Assembly (NCBI RefSeq): GCF_002177115.1
Contig: NZ_MVAG01000117.1
Location: 44,009 to 108,008, forward strand
Direction of reading: 5' to 3'
Length of the DNA stretch: 64,000 nt
Source of the DNA: Chryseobacterium mucoviscidosis
GTDB lineage: Bacteria > Bacteroidota > Bacteroidia > Flavobacteriales > Weeksellaceae
A program made the position numbers and the translations under genes. A model generated the notes under the pieces. That model had not been told where the DNA came from. It did not search any database and was given only the letters and a program-made list of their open reading frames with translations. Every line of letters starts with the position of its first letter. Within the stretch, counting starts at the first letter, position 1. This document shows, in pieces, positions 1 to 8,713 of the stretch.

Positions 1-37
1 TGGTTGCGAGTACAAACTCAAAAATATGTTTCATCAT
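1..37 (-). CDS. Partial gene start at left edge
   Basis: On the minus strand two consecutive ATG codons (37 and 34) open a frame that runs without a stop to the window edge and begins MMKHIFEFVLAT. It lies 72 nt downstream of the DUF6263 lipoprotein gene, in the same direction, so it would be the next gene of that run. The visible part is too short to identify a family; the hydrophobic start could be a membrane or exported protein. It may also be chance. Confidence 0.35.
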   Translation of the reverse strand, partial: MMKHIFEFVLAT

Positions 38-109
38 AATAAAAATATTTAAGGTTTAATGCTCAAAGCTTCTGTAACGCTTTGACATTTCAACTTTAAA
101 CGATCTGCT

Positions 110-1162
110 TTATTTCGCAGAAGGATTTACCATTACAGAAGAATTGGAAACACTCGTCATAGACTGAGATTCTTTTCCTCTGGAAATACTTTCAATCTGT
201 GTCGTTTTTACAGAAATATTCTGGTTTTTGATCCATCCTGTATTCTGGTCAAACGTAATCGTTCCGTTTTGTGTAAGTTCCGTGCTTAAGCTGTGCGTAA
301 CATCACCCTGATTTTCCTTATTAACTTTCTTAGGAATCCCCCCGGTTACAGAAATTTCAGCCACTCCGTTTCCTACACTTTTCAGAATATAGTTAGACGT
401 CACTTTAATTCTTCCCTGTGCATCAGCATTTTCGCTGTTCGTCCATTTTTCTCCGATTTTCGCCCCTTTTTTAGGAATAATCGTTAAGTTTTTGTTGAAC
501 TGATCTCTAAGAACTTTTTCGTTAAAAGATTCCTTAAGACTTGCAACAACGCTTTCTTTCTGGTTTTTATCTTTAATCAGCGATCCTACAGAATTGGCAA
601 CTTTAGTGTAAATAGCATCAAAACCTGTAATCGAAATTACATTTCCTTTGGTGTCCATCTTCATGTTCAGCTTATTTCCGGTCAATGCTCTGTTGATATT
701 CCAGATCATCTTCAGATCATCCTCTTTCGGGATCGGCAGTTTCGTATCCACTACGATTGTTTTTCCCTGTGCCGTCTGAGAGCTTCTTTTTGCGATTAAA
801 TTTAAAGTAATATCGTAAACATTCCCTTTAATATCATTCACCGTAAAAGACATTTCGTCGGTAGATTCGCTCGTTCCATTAAGAGTTTTCCCTTGAGGAT
901 CAGTCATTGTTTTCGTATCTCTCTGATATGTTGTTAAAGGATAAGTTTTTCCTTTTTCCAGTTTAAAAGTCTGCGTATACACTCCCGCTGAATCTTTAAT
1001 CGCCGGATTTTCCTCTACTTTTGCTATGGAATCTGCCGGAACTTCCACTGTAATCGTTTTTCCTGTTTTAGGATCTACTTTTGTAATTTTTGCCGTTTCT
1101 TTTTTGTTGCATGAAACAATGGCTATGGTTGAGATGAGCGCTAACGCTGCTATGTTTTTCAT
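110..1162 (-). CDS. DUF6263-like lipoprotein
   Basis: A 350-residue predicted lipoprotein. The N-terminus has a short hydrophobic signal and a lipobox ending ...AIVSC with the acylated cysteine at residue 18, so it should be anchored in a membrane facing the periplasm. The rest is hydrophilic, beta-rich and ends in Ser/Thr-rich sequence. I recognise the general layout of the flavobacterial DUF6263 family, whose function is unknown. It follows rlmB with a 25-nt gap on the same strand and no terminator between them, so the two are probably co-transcribed. No catalytic motif is visible. The lipoprotein call is firm; the family call is moderate. Confidence 0.8.
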   Translation of the reverse strand: MKNIAALALISTIAIVSCNKKETAKITKVDPKTGKTITVEVPADSIAKVEENPAIKDSAGVYTQTFKLEKGKTYPLTTYQRDTKTMTDPQGKTLNGTSESTDEMSFTVNDIKGNVYDITLNLIAKRSSQTAQGKTIVVDTKLPIPKEDDLKMIWNINRALTGNKLNMKMDTKGNVISITGFDAIYTKVANSVGSLIKDKNQKESVVASLKESFNEKVLRDQFNKNLTIIPKKGAKIGEKWTNSENADAQGRIKVTSNYILKSVGNGVAEISVTGGIPKKVNKENQGDVTHSLSTELTQNGTITFDQNTGWIKNQNISVKTTQIESISRGKESQSMTSVSNSSVMVNPSAK

Positions 1163-1187
1163 TGTAAATTTTTAAATGTTAATCGAA

Positions 1188-1931
1188 TTAATTGGCTTTC
1201 ATAAATTTCTGTCTCACCGCTTCATATAAAATCGCTCCACACGCAACAGAAACATTTAAAGACTGTGTTTTTCCCTCGATCGGAAGTTTTATTTTTTCAT
1301 CAGAATGGTGAAGAACCTCTTTGGAAATTCCTGTTTCTTCATTTCCCATAACGATTGCACAAGGTTCTGTAAAATCAATATCATAAATTAATTTTTCAGC
1401 CTTTTCACTTGCTGCAAATACGGAAATGCCGCTTTGCTGAAGAAAATCTACCACATGAGCCAGATTCGGTGCTTTACAGATTTTTACATTATAAAGAGCT
1501 CCTGCTGAAGTTTTTATCGCATCGGAATTAATCGGGGCTGCTCCTTTTTCGGGAATAATCACCGCATCTACTCCCACACATTCTGCGGTTCTGCAAATGG
1601 CGCCAAAGTTTCTGACGTCTGTTAATCTGTCCAGAATCAATAAAAAAGGAGTTTTTCCGTCCTCAAACAATTGAGGAACCACATCTTCCACTTTATGAAA
1701 AGGAACATCCGAAATAAAAGCAACCACTCCCTGATGATTTTTTCTCGTAAAACGATTCAGCTTTTCTACCGGAACGTAATTGGGACGTATTTTATTTTTC
1801 GCCAGAATGGCTTTAAGTTCAGCATAAATAGGTCCCTGCAATGCATTCTGCACAAAAACCTTGTCAATTGTTTTTCCCGCTTCTATAGCTTCAATTACGG
1901 GACGCAGCCCGAAAATAAAATCGTCTTTCAT
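1188..1931 (-). CDS. rlmB: 23S rRNA (guanosine-2'-O-)-methyltransferase RlmB-type (SpoU/TrmH)
   Basis: A 247-residue SpoU-family RNA 2'-O-ribose methyltransferase; RlmB methylates G2251 in the peptidyl-transferase loop of 23S rRNA using S-adenosylmethionine. The N-terminal ~80 residues form the substrate-binding domain (FGLRPVIEAI near residue 7). The trefoil-knot motifs follow: LDRLTDVRNFGAICRTAE (100-117, with the conserved Arg107 and Asn108), GNEETGIS (196-203) and SLNVSVACG (224-232). Length fits the family. The ATG at 1931 is well placed before the first domain. It heads a run with the DUF6263 lipoprotein gene. RlmB and other SpoU members (TrmH, YsgA) are close, so the exact target nucleotide is inferred. 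Confidence 0.9.
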   Translation of the reverse strand: MKDDFIFGLRPVIEAIEAGKTIDKVFVQNALQGPIYAELKAILAKNKIRPNYVPVEKLNRFTRKNHQGVVAFISDVPFHKVEDVVPQLFEDGKTPFLLILDRLTDVRNFGAICRTAECVGVDAVIIPEKGAAPINSDAIKTSAGALYNVKICKAPNLAHVVDFLQQSGISVFAASEKAEKLIYDIDFTEPCAIVMGNEETGISKEVLHHSDEKIKLPIEGKTQSLNVSVACGAILYEAVRQKFMKAN

Positions 1932-2034
1932 TGAATAAATTTTATGTTAAAGGTTCAAAGTTCAAAGTTCTATGTTTAAAGTTTAATGTTTTGAGTTCTC
2001 GGTTTTAAAGTGAATCCGGTTCACATCAAGAATT

Positions 2035-2054
2035 TTAAACTTTAAACCAGAAAC
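2035..2054 (+). repeat. Left flanking direct repeat of four-helix-bundle gene
   Basis: The 20-mer TTAAACTTTAAACCAGAAAC lies 3 nt beyond the stop codon of the four-helix-bundle gene. It matches the right-hand copy at 2455-2474 at 18 of 20 positions in the same orientation. A 13-bp inverted copy of its core (GTTTAAAGTTTAA) lies near 1973-1985. Confidence 0.75.
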
Positions 2055-2056
2055 AA

Positions 2057-2449
2057 TTATGTTTTGTACTTTGTTCCTTTTAAATCTGTTATATTTAAAT
2101 ATTTAATAAATGAGCCAATTTTTCGGCTTAATACTTCAGTCTGTTCTCTTAATGTTTCAAATTTTTCCTCAGAGATGAAATTTCTGTCAAAAACCCGGTA
2201 TAACTGGGATCTTGTTTCGCCACAAGAAGCCTTTGCTATTGAAAGAAACTGAATAAATTCTCTGTTCCCGTTTCTTTCAAAACCTTCAGCGATATTATCC
2301 ATCACTGAACCTGAAGAACTATCAATCTGATTGCAGAGTTTAAAATTATTTTTAAGATTAGTAGATTCAATAATTCCGTAAATTTCTTTACACAATTCGC
2401 GCGATAATTTCCAAATTTCTAAATCTTCGAATCTATTTACTGTTGCCAT
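2057..2449 (-). CDS. Four-helix-bundle protein (S23/IVP family)
   Basis: A 130-residue, mostly helical protein with the family signature: [18 protein letters not shown] at the N-terminus, [21 protein letters not shown] in the middle, and [13 protein letters not shown] with a helical tail. The family includes proteins encoded by intervening sequences of 23S rRNA and, more distantly, the Avd accessory proteins of diversity-generating retroelements; most lone copies have no known function. The gene is flanked on both sides by nearly identical 20-bp direct repeats and Flavobacteria-type AAAC/TTTAAAC spacer sequence, suggesting it arrived as a cassette. There is no reverse transcriptase nearby, so this is not an active DGR. 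Confidence 0.85.
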   Translation of the reverse strand: MATVNRFEDLEIWKLSRELCKEIYGIIESTNLKNNFKLCNQIDSSSGSVMDNIAEGFERNGNREFIQFLSIAKASCGETRSQLYRVFDRNFISEEKFETLREQTEVLSRKIGSFIKYLNITDLKGTKYKT

Positions 2450-2454
2450 GAACC

Positions 2455-2474
2455 TTAAACTTTAAACTAAAAAC
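2455..2474 (+). repeat. Right flanking direct repeat of four-helix-bundle gene
   Basis: TTAAACTTTAAACTAAAAAC lies just upstream of the start codon of the four-helix-bundle gene, in direct orientation to the copy at 2035-2054, with two differences. Together they bracket the gene like a target-site or recombination repeat. Confidence 0.75.
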
Positions 2475-2483
2475 CTTGAACCT

Positions 2484-2954
2484 CTAATATTTTTCCCCTA
2501 AAATAGCTCTCTTCTGCGCCAAAGCATAGCCATAATGCAGGCCTTCGTGCATATTGTTAAAAATAATGGCATCCTGAATGCTTTTCAGATCCAGCCCAAA
2601 ACTTGTGGTGTAAGGTGTATAATCCGAAAAGAAATCACTGTCATAATCTTTCATCAGGATTTTTGAAGTTTCGGTTAGTAAAAACTCCAGATCTTCCACT
2701 TCAGATTTCTGCACATCCAGATTCGGAAGCGTTCCTTTTTTGTAGGTCTCAATCCAGTATTTATCAATTCTGAAAGGATTTCCGCTTAGGTAATAATGCA
2801 GCAATTGCTGTGTAGCAACCGTATGAGCAATGTTCCAGTAAAGATTATTATTGAAACCGTCCGGAATCAGTAAAAGATCTTCGTGAGAAGTGTTTTGCAG
2901 AATATCCAGAAGGTTTTTTCTTACTTGTCTGTGTGCTTGAAAATGATAATTCAT
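2484..2954 (-). CDS. DinB family protein
   Basis: A 156-residue DinB/YfiT-like four-helix metal-binding protein. The three ligand histidines of the family can be placed at His44 (WNIAHTVATQ) and at His136 and His140 (MHEGLHYGYA). Members are putative metal-dependent hydrolases or thiol-transferases (for example bacillithiol transferases), but the substrate here cannot be told from sequence. The gene ends 35 nt upstream of the four-helix-bundle gene start, across the repeat at 2455-2474, and is the first gene of the minus-strand run facing away from moxR. Confidence 0.85.
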   Translation of the reverse strand: MNYHFQAHRQVRKNLLDILQNTSHEDLLLIPDGFNNNLYWNIAHTVATQQLLHYYLSGNPFRIDKYWIETYKKGTLPNLDVQKSEVEDLEFLLTETSKILMKDYDSDFFSDYTPYTTSFGLDLKSIQDAIIFNNMHEGLHYGYALAQKRAILGEKY

Positions 2955-3205
2955 TTTGCAAAAATTTTAATCTCCAAAAATAGTTTAATAAACTGGAAAT
3001 GACAATTTTTGAACGGTGGATTAAAGCAAAATTTATATATTTTTAAGAAAAATAATATTGATTGTATTGAGTTTTAAGCCTTCATCTATTCAGGATCCTG
3101 CATCAATGCCGGAATATTTAACAAACTTTAACTCAAAAATGGCATTTTTTATGTTGATTAATGCAAGTATTTATTGGAAATTTACCCATTATTTTAAATC
3201 AAGAT

Positions 3206-4210
3206 ATGTCAGAGATCAATCAAGCTGAAGATATTCGTCAATTGACGGAGCAGGTAAAAGAAGCAAACTACTTTTTTTCTCTTTTGAGACAGGAAATCAA
3301 CAAGGTTATTATTGGACAGGAATATATGATAGACCGTCTTCTGATCGGTCTTTTAGGTAACGGTCACGTTCTTTTGGAAGGTGTTCCGGGACTGGCAAAA
3401 ACTCTGGCGATAAAAACTCTGGCTGAAGCGGTTCACGGAGAGTTTTCCAGAATTCAGTTTACGCCGGATCTTCTTCCTGCGGATGTTGTGGGAACAATGA
3501 TCTACAATGTAAAAGACAATGATTTCTCCATAAAAAAAGGGCCTGTTTTCGCGAATTTCGTTTTGGCGGATGAGATCAACCGTGCACCAGCAAAAGTACA
3601 GTCGGCTCTTTTGGAGGTGATGCAGGAAAAGCAGGTGACCATCGGAGACGAAACCATGAAACTTCCAAAACCGTTTTTGGTATTGGCAACGCAAAACCCG
3701 ATCGATCAGGAAGGTACTTATCTTTTACCGGAAGCACAAAGCGACCGTTTCATGCTGAAATGCACAATTGATTATCCAAAACTGGAAGACGAAAGAACCG
3801 TTATGAGAATGGTTTCCACTTCACATCAGCCAACTGTAAAACCTGTGATTTCGCTTGAACATATTGTTGCGGCGAAAGAATTGATCAATCAGATCTATCT
3901 TGATGAAAAGATTGAAAAATATATTCTGGACATGGTTTTTGCCACCCGTTTCCCTGAAGATTACGGACTGTCTGAACTTAAAAATTATATCAGTTTCGGG
4001 GCTTCTCCGAGAGCATCAATCAACCTTGCCATTGCTTCAAGAGCATATGCATTCTTAAAAGGAAGGGCATTTGTAATTCCGGAAGATGTAAAATCACTGG
4101 CAAAAGATGTTCTGAGACACAGAATCGGATTAACTTTCGAGGCTGAAGCGGAGGAAATTTCTTCAGAAGAGATCATCAATAGAATCTTAGCAAAAATTCA
4201 GGCTCCGTAA
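3206..4210 (+). CDS. MoxR-family AAA+ ATPase
   Basis: A 334-residue AAA+ ATPase of the MoxR subfamily, thought to act as a chaperone that activates or inserts cofactors into von Willebrand factor A (VWA) proteins. Walker A is GVPGLAKT (59-66), Walker B FVLADE (118-123), sensor 1 ATQNP (161-165), followed by the arginine in QSDRFM. I place the start at the ATG at 3206 (MSEINQAED); an in-frame ATG at 3161 would add 15 residues absent from the family. It heads the Bat operon, whose VWA proteins are its likely clients, and its TAA overlaps the ATG of the GNAT gene by one base. Confidence 0.93.
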   Translation: MSEINQAEDIRQLTEQVKEANYFFSLLRQEINKVIIGQEYMIDRLLIGLLGNGHVLLEGVPGLAKTLAIKTLAEAVHGEFSRIQFTPDLLPADVVGTMIYNVKDNDFSIKKGPVFANFVLADEINRAPAKVQSALLEVMQEKQVTIGDETMKLPKPFLVLATQNPIDQEGTYLLPEAQSDRFMLKCTIDYPKLEDERTVMRMVSTSHQPTVKPVISLEHIVAAKELINQIYLDEKIEKYILDMVFATRFPEDYGLSELKNYISFGASPRASINLAIASRAYAFLKGRAFVIPEDVKSLAKDVLRHRIGLTFEAEAEEISSEEIINRILAKIQAP

Positions 4211-4665
4211 TGAGTGAGGTAGTTATTAGAAAGGCAGCTCAGGAAGATTGTGAACCGATGCTGGAATTAATTAAAGAACTGGCGGATTATGAAAAGGCTT
4301 TGCATGAAGTTACCTTAACTTTAGATCAGTTTATTGAAGACGGATTCGGAAAATCTCCTGTTTGGGGTGCTTTTGTAGCAGAATTTAATGGAAAAATTGT
4401 CGGGATCTCTTTGTATTACGACAGATATTCGACCTGGAAGGGAAGAAGATTGTATTTGGAAGATCTTGTGGTGACGGAAAATCTGAGAGGAAAACAGATC
4501 GGCAAGAAATTATTTGAAGCCACCATGGAATACGGAAAATCTAACCAATACAGCGGAATGGTTTTTCAGGTGCTCAACTGGAATGAACCAGCGATTAATT
4601 TCTACAAAAAATACAGCCCGAAATTTGATGACGAATGGTTTAATGTTTCGATTGAGTTTAAATAA
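4210..4665 (+). CDS. GNAT-family N-acetyltransferase
   Basis: A 151-residue single-domain GCN5-related acetyltransferase. The acetyl-CoA pyrophosphate loop is visible as VVTENLRGKQIGKKL (about 97-111), with the preceding beta strand RLYLEDL and the C-terminal NWNEPAINFYKKY typical of spermidine/diamine-type GNATs. The start overlaps the moxR stop (TAATG), so the two are translationally coupled. It sits between moxR and the DUF58 gene, an unusual passenger in a Bat operon. An 86-nt spacer with GGAAG-type low-complexity sequence separates it from the next gene. Substrate unknown. Confidence 0.88.
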   Translation: MSEVVIRKAAQEDCEPMLELIKELADYEKALHEVTLTLDQFIEDGFGKSPVWGAFVAEFNGKIVGISLYYDRYSTWKGRRLYLEDLVVTENLRGKQIGKKLFEATMEYGKSNQYSGMVFQVLNWNEPAINFYKKYSPKFDDEWFNVSIEFK

Positions 4666-4751
4666 AATAGGATGGAAGCTGGAGGCAAGATGATGGAAGT
4701 TTTAAAAAGTCACAAGAAACTCTCATACACTAACACTCTCAAACATAGAAA

Positions 4752-5615
4752 ATGCAGATAAAAGATATTGTAAAAAAAGTAAAGCAGATAGAAATCCGGA
4801 CCCGAAAGAAGACGGAAGCTACTTTAATGGGGCAATATCACAGTGCTTTTAAAGGACAGGGAATGACGTTTTCGGAAGTTCGTCCCTATCAGTTTGGAGA
4901 TGAAATCCGCAGGATCGACTGGAACAAAACGGCACGTTTCCGCGAACCTTTCGTAAAAGTAATGGAGGAGGAGCGCGAACTGACGATGATGTTGGTTGTG
5001 GATATTTCCGCTTCGATGGATTACGGAACCAAAAATCAATTGAAAAGAGAATACGTTGCCGAAATTGCAGCAAGTCTGGGTTTTTCAGCAGCCGGAAATA
5101 ATGATAAGGTAGGTTTAATTCTGTTTGCGGATAAAGTATACAAAGTAATTCCGCCACAGAAAGGAAGAAAACATATTTTGTCAATTATCAGTACCATTTT
5201 AACCGCAGATTATATTCCTGCCATTTCAAAAATGGATAAAGCGATGGAATACATGATGGGAATTTTCAAACGGAAATCTCTGGTCTTCCTGTTTTCGGAT
5301 TTTGAAGATGAATATGACTCTAAAATGCTGAGAGTGGCTTCCAAAAAACATCAGTTGTTGGGAATGAGAATTTATGATGAAAAAGACAATGAAATTCCGG
5401 ATGTGGGATATACCTTATTATATGATGCAGAAACCGGAAAGCAAATTTGGGTAAATACCTCAAGTGCAAGATGGAGATACAATTTTGCCGAAGCCAAAAA
5501 GCAGAAGCTGAAATCTTTAGAAGAAGATTTTGCCAACAGTTCGGCGAGTTTTATGAATATTAGTACAGGTTCGGATTATTCGAGATTGCTGTATAATTAT
5601 TTTCAGAAGAAATAA
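4752..5615 (+). CDS. DUF58 domain protein of the Bat operon
   Basis: A 287-residue DUF58 protein. The hallmark MTFSEVRPYQFGDEIRRIDW (39-58) is intact, and it leads into a VWA-like fold whose metal-ion site is D84-I-S86-A-S88. DUF58 proteins are regularly encoded next to MoxR ATPases and are inferred to be membrane-associated partners of the VWA complex. No membrane segment is visible, so this member is probably cytoplasmic or peripheral. It is followed by a REP-like intergenic repeat (5625-5700) before the next gene. Confidence 0.9.
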   Translation: MQIKDIVKKVKQIEIRTRKKTEATLMGQYHSAFKGQGMTFSEVRPYQFGDEIRRIDWNKTARFREPFVKVMEEERELTMMLVVDISASMDYGTKNQLKREYVAEIAASLGFSAAGNNDKVGLILFADKVYKVIPPQKGRKHILSIISTILTADYIPAISKMDKAMEYMMGIFKRKSLVFLFSDFEDEYDSKMLRVASKKHQLLGMRIYDEKDNEIPDVGYTLLYDAETGKQIWVNTSSARWRYNFAEAKKQKLKSLEEDFANSSASFMNISTGSDYSRLLYNYFQKK

Positions 5616-5624
5616 AAATAGACA

Positions 5625-5700
5625 TTTTTTGTCATTGCGAGGAGGAACGACGAAGCAATCTTTTTTAATACAGATTCTTCCTTCGTCAGAATGACAAAAA
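5625..5700. repeat. REP-like intergenic repeat GTCATTGCGAGGAGG...
   Basis: The 109-nt gap between the DUF58 gene and the next holds a long imperfect hairpin. TTTTTTGTCATTGCGAGG at the left faces CTTCGTCAGAATGACAAAAA at the right, with GACGAAGCAATC between. This GTCATTGCGAGGAGGAACGAC type of repeat is scattered through many Bacteroidota genomes as I recall. A related copy lies at 32053-32150. Confidence 0.7.
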
Positions 5701-5724
5701 CGACGTTAAAATTTAATAATAAAA

Positions 5725-6621
5725 TTGAAAAAACTATTATTTATATTTTGTTTTTTAATCTGTGCAAATGCGTTTTCACAGATCCTTTCTTCCAGTGTTG
5801 AGAAGAAAACCATTGCTTTGGGAGAAGTGAACCACATCGTGATCACCATTAATAACCTGAACAATGAAAAAGTTTCTGCAGCTCGCGAAAATGAGTTGCT
5901 GCCTTTTCATTTTGAAGAAATTAAAGACAGTATCGCGCAGACCCAGGATGTTTATTACAGAAGAATTGAATTTGCTGTTTTTGATGAAGGAAAATTTACC
6001 ATTCCCGAACTGGAATTCAAAGTCAACGGAAAAGTTCTGAAAACAATTCCTTACGAAATTGATGTCATTAATACGGCTCAGAAAACAGACCAGATTAATG
6101 ACATTATGAACAACAAAGAAGTAAAACTTGAAGTTACCGATTACTGGGAACTGTATAAATTTTACATATTAGCCGCCATTGCGGTCATCTGTCTCATCAT
6201 TGCGGTCATCATGTTCATTAAATTCGGACGAAAACCAAAAGATTCGCAGGTTGTCGCCACAAATCAGACCTTGAAGGAACTGGATTCTCTCAAAAAGAAA
6301 AAATATGTGGAAAGTGGAAATTACCGTTCATTTTATGTTGAATTGATTGATATTTCCCGAAAATTCATCGCAAAACAATACCGCGTTCCGGCAGATGTTT
6401 TACTAACGGATGACCTTATTGATGTGATGAAGAAGAACAATACCATTTCTCAGGAAAATGAAAAAATAGTGGAAGACGTATTTTTAAGAGGCGATCTGGT
6501 GAAATTTGCGAAAACATTCCCGGATCAGGCAACCATGGAAAAAGATTTTGCCGACATCAGAGATTTTGTAAAAAGATCCTCAAAAGATCTTGAATTTGAA
6601 AACTTGAGAAAGGATGCCTGA
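5725..6621 (+). CDS. Bat-operon exported membrane protein
   Basis: A 298-residue protein with a signal peptide (cut near residue 19, ANAFSQ), a periplasmic beta-rich domain of about 120 residues resembling a BatD-type Ig-like domain, one membrane segment (about 146-167) and a helical cytoplasmic tail of about 130 residues. It starts with TTG at 5725: this is the only start in frame after the TAA at 5707 that leaves the signal peptide intact. Its end overlaps batA by 8 nt. The position between the DUF58 gene and batA matches an unnamed conserved member of flavobacterial Bat operons. It probably scaffolds the VWA proteins; no enzymatic motif is seen. Confidence 0.8.
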   Translation: MKKLLFIFCFLICANAFSQILSSSVEKKTIALGEVNHIVITINNLNNEKVSAARENELLPFHFEEIKDSIAQTQDVYYRRIEFAVFDEGKFTIPELEFKVNGKVLKTIPYEIDVINTAQKTDQINDIMNNKEVKLEVTDYWELYKFYILAAIAVICLIIAVIMFIKFGRKPKDSQVVATNQTLKELDSLKKKKYVESGNYRSFYVELIDISRKFIAKQYRVPADVLLTDDLIDVMKKNNTISQENEKIVEDVFLRGDLVKFAKTFPDQATMEKDFADIRDFVKRSSKDLEFENLRKDA

Positions 6622-7606
6622 TTTTGAATTTTACAGTCCGTGGTTTCTGTTGCTTTTCGCGCTGTTTATCCCTTTGTTATTCAGGGATGCAAGCCGACAG
6701 AAAAGAAAAGGAATAAAAGTTCCTACGGTAAAAAATATGGGGGAAAGCGGTGGAATTCATTTCATTATGTTTATCCTGCGAATTTCGAAGTATATTATTC
6801 TTTCTGCACTCATAATTGCCATGGCAAGACCGAGAACTTTTACGGTTTCTCAGGACAGAGACGACACCAAAGGAATCGATATTATGCTTTCTGTGGATGT
6901 TTCCCTGAGTATGCTGGCAAAAGATTTAACGCCCGACCGTTTAACGGCTTTAAAAGATATTGCGATTAAATTCGTTAATAAAAGACCGAATGACAGAATT
7001 GGTCTGGTTGCCTATTCCGGCGAAGCATTTACCAAAGTTCCGGTAACGTCCGATCATCAGGTTGTTGTGGATGAACTGAACAATCTGAATCCTCTGGAAT
7101 TACAGCCGGGAACAGCCATCGGAGAAGGACTTTCCGTTGCGGTTAACCATTTGAAAAACAGCAAGGCGAAAAGTAAAATCATCATTCTGATGACGGATGG
7201 TGTGAATACCATTGAAAATGCAATGCCTCCTGCAATTGCTGCGGAACTGGCTAAAAATAACGGAATTAAAGTATATTCCATCGGAATCGGAACGAACGGA
7301 TATGCTTTAATGCCTACACAGACCGATATTTTCGGAGATCTTGTTTTTACGGAAACCGAAGTGAAAATTGATGAGCCTGTTTTAAAAGAAGTCGCACAAA
7401 TGACGGGCGGAAAATATTTCAGAGCCACATCAAATACAAGTCTTGAAGAGGTGTATGACGAAATTAACCAACTGGAAAAATCTGATGTAAAAGTTGCCAA
7501 ACTTTTCAATTATCAGGAATATTTTAAAATTTTCCTGTGGATTGCTTTGGGAATGCTGTTTTTAGACGCTTTACTGAGATGGGTGTTTTATAAAATTTTA
7601 AGTTAA
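6614..7606 (+). CDS. batA: BatA-like VWA membrane protein
   Basis: A 330-residue inner-membrane VWA protein. Two N-terminal membrane segments (about 8-23 and 50-71) are followed by a VWA domain with a complete metal-ion-dependent adhesion site (D95-V-S97-L-S99, and ILMTDGVNTI further on) and a C-terminal membrane segment (about 305-328). Bat proteins were named for Bacteroides aerotolerance; their molecular role is unsettled, but they are thought to form a periplasmic VWA/TPR complex served by MoxR. The ATG lies inside the preceding gene and the stop overlaps batB by one base, so the operon is tightly coupled. Confidence 0.92.
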   Translation: MPDFEFYSPWFLLLFALFIPLLFRDASRQKRKGIKVPTVKNMGESGGIHFIMFILRISKYIILSALIIAMARPRTFTVSQDRDDTKGIDIMLSVDVSLSMLAKDLTPDRLTALKDIAIKFVNKRPNDRIGLVAYSGEAFTKVPVTSDHQVVVDELNNLNPLELQPGTAIGEGLSVAVNHLKNSKAKSKIIILMTDGVNTIENAMPPAIAAELAKNNGIKVYSIGIGTNGYALMPTQTDIFGDLVFTETEVKIDEPVLKEVAQMTGGKYFRATSNTSLEEVYDEINQLEKSDVKVAKLFNYQEYFKIFLWIALGMLFLDALLRWVFYKILS

Positions 7607-8613
7607 TGGATTGGTATTTAGGAAATTATTGGTTTTTATTATTGCTGTTGCTTTTGCCGCTGTTAGCTTCCTTTTTGATCCGTTTTCTGAAATGGAAAAA
7701 AAAGAAAAGAGAAATTTTTGCAGACAGCCAGTTTCATGAGCAGTTATTCGAGAAAAAATCCGGTTTTACCAAGTTTTTTCCGGCTCTGTATCTTTTCGGA
7801 ACATTGTTTTTAATATTTTCGATTATCGATTTGTTAAGCGGTTCAGAAGAAATTAAAACCAGTCAGAAATTAAATAATGTCATTTTTATGCTGGATGTTT
7901 CCAACTCGATGAATGCGGAAGATATCAGTCCGAGCCGTTTAACGGAAGCAAAAAATCTGATGCTTCAGACGATGCAGAAGATGAAAAGTGATAAAGTGGG
8001 GATGGTGATTTTTGCAGGACAGGCAACCTCCATAATGCCTTTAACCACAGATTACAGTTCGGCAGAAACCTACATCAGCGGAATCGAAACAAACTCCATG
8101 CAGATTCAGGGGACAGATTTTCTGAACGGGATGAAAATTGCTGCCGAAAAATTTAAAAATGTAAGCAAAGACGGAAGAAAAGTTGTTTTGCTGAGTGATG
8201 GTGAAGACAACGAAGGAAATGACGAAGCAGCAATACGACTGGCTAAAAAAGAGGGAATAATGATTACGTCCGTCGGAATAGGAACAGAAGAGGGAGCTCC
8301 GGTTCCGGAATATGTTTTCGGACAGTTAATGGGGTATAAAAGTGACATCAACGGACAGACCGTTATTTCGAAAAGACAGACGGAAGCACTTAAAAAAATG
8401 GCTGATGCAACTGGAGGAAGTTACATCGACGGAAATAATATCAACGAAGCACCGGACAGAATTTTAGACGCATTAAGAAAGAAAACCGGTTCATCTGAAA
8501 CGATGGTGAAATCACAAAATGCCAATCATTATTACCAGTATTTTCTGGCAGTTTCTCTGTTTTTTTTCTTTCTGATTTATTTATTTAATCCTAAAAGAGA
8601 TTTTAATTTATAA
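7606..8613 (+). CDS. batB: BatB-like VWA membrane protein
   Basis: A 335-residue paralogue of the preceding gene: two N-terminal membrane segments (about 8-28 and 57-76), a VWA domain with D97-V-S99-N-S101 and a second metal-site loop VVLLSDGEDNEGN, and a C-terminal membrane segment. It starts at the base where batA ends (TAATG). BatA and BatB are expected to form a heteromeric inner-membrane complex. A 100-nt gap with its own -7 box separates it from batC. Confidence 0.92.
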   Translation: MDWYLGNYWFLLLLLLLPLLASFLIRFLKWKKKKREIFADSQFHEQLFEKKSGFTKFFPALYLFGTLFLIFSIIDLLSGSEEIKTSQKLNNVIFMLDVSNSMNAEDISPSRLTEAKNLMLQTMQKMKSDKVGMVIFAGQATSIMPLTTDYSSAETYISGIETNSMQIQGTDFLNGMKIAAEKFKNVSKDGRKVVLLSDGEDNEGNDEAAIRLAKKEGIMITSVGIGTEEGAPVPEYVFGQLMGYKSDINGQTVISKRQTEALKKMADATGGSYIDGNNINEAPDRILDALRKKTGSSETMVKSQNANHYYQYFLAVSLFFFFLIYLFNPKRDFNL

Positions 8614-8699
8614 GAATCCGGATACATTGTCTCAAAATCAGACCATTACTTTAACCCAATTTTAACAAATAAGACACTGTTTATTAACATTTAAAGGAA

Positions 8700-8707
8700 T
8701 AATTTTG
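8700..8707 (+). promoter_or_regulatory. -7 box (TAATTTTG) before batC
   Basis: An exact Bacteroidota TAnnTTTG element lies 6 nt upstream of the batC ATG. If the transcript starts at the usual distance, this internal promoter would give batC-batD an almost leaderless mRNA. Confidence 0.6.
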
Positions 8708-8713
8708 CACATA

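Noticed and set aside
2057..2449. Diversity-generating retroelement
   Set aside because: A four-helix-bundle (Avd-like) gene is present, but no reverse transcriptase or template/variable repeat pair was found.
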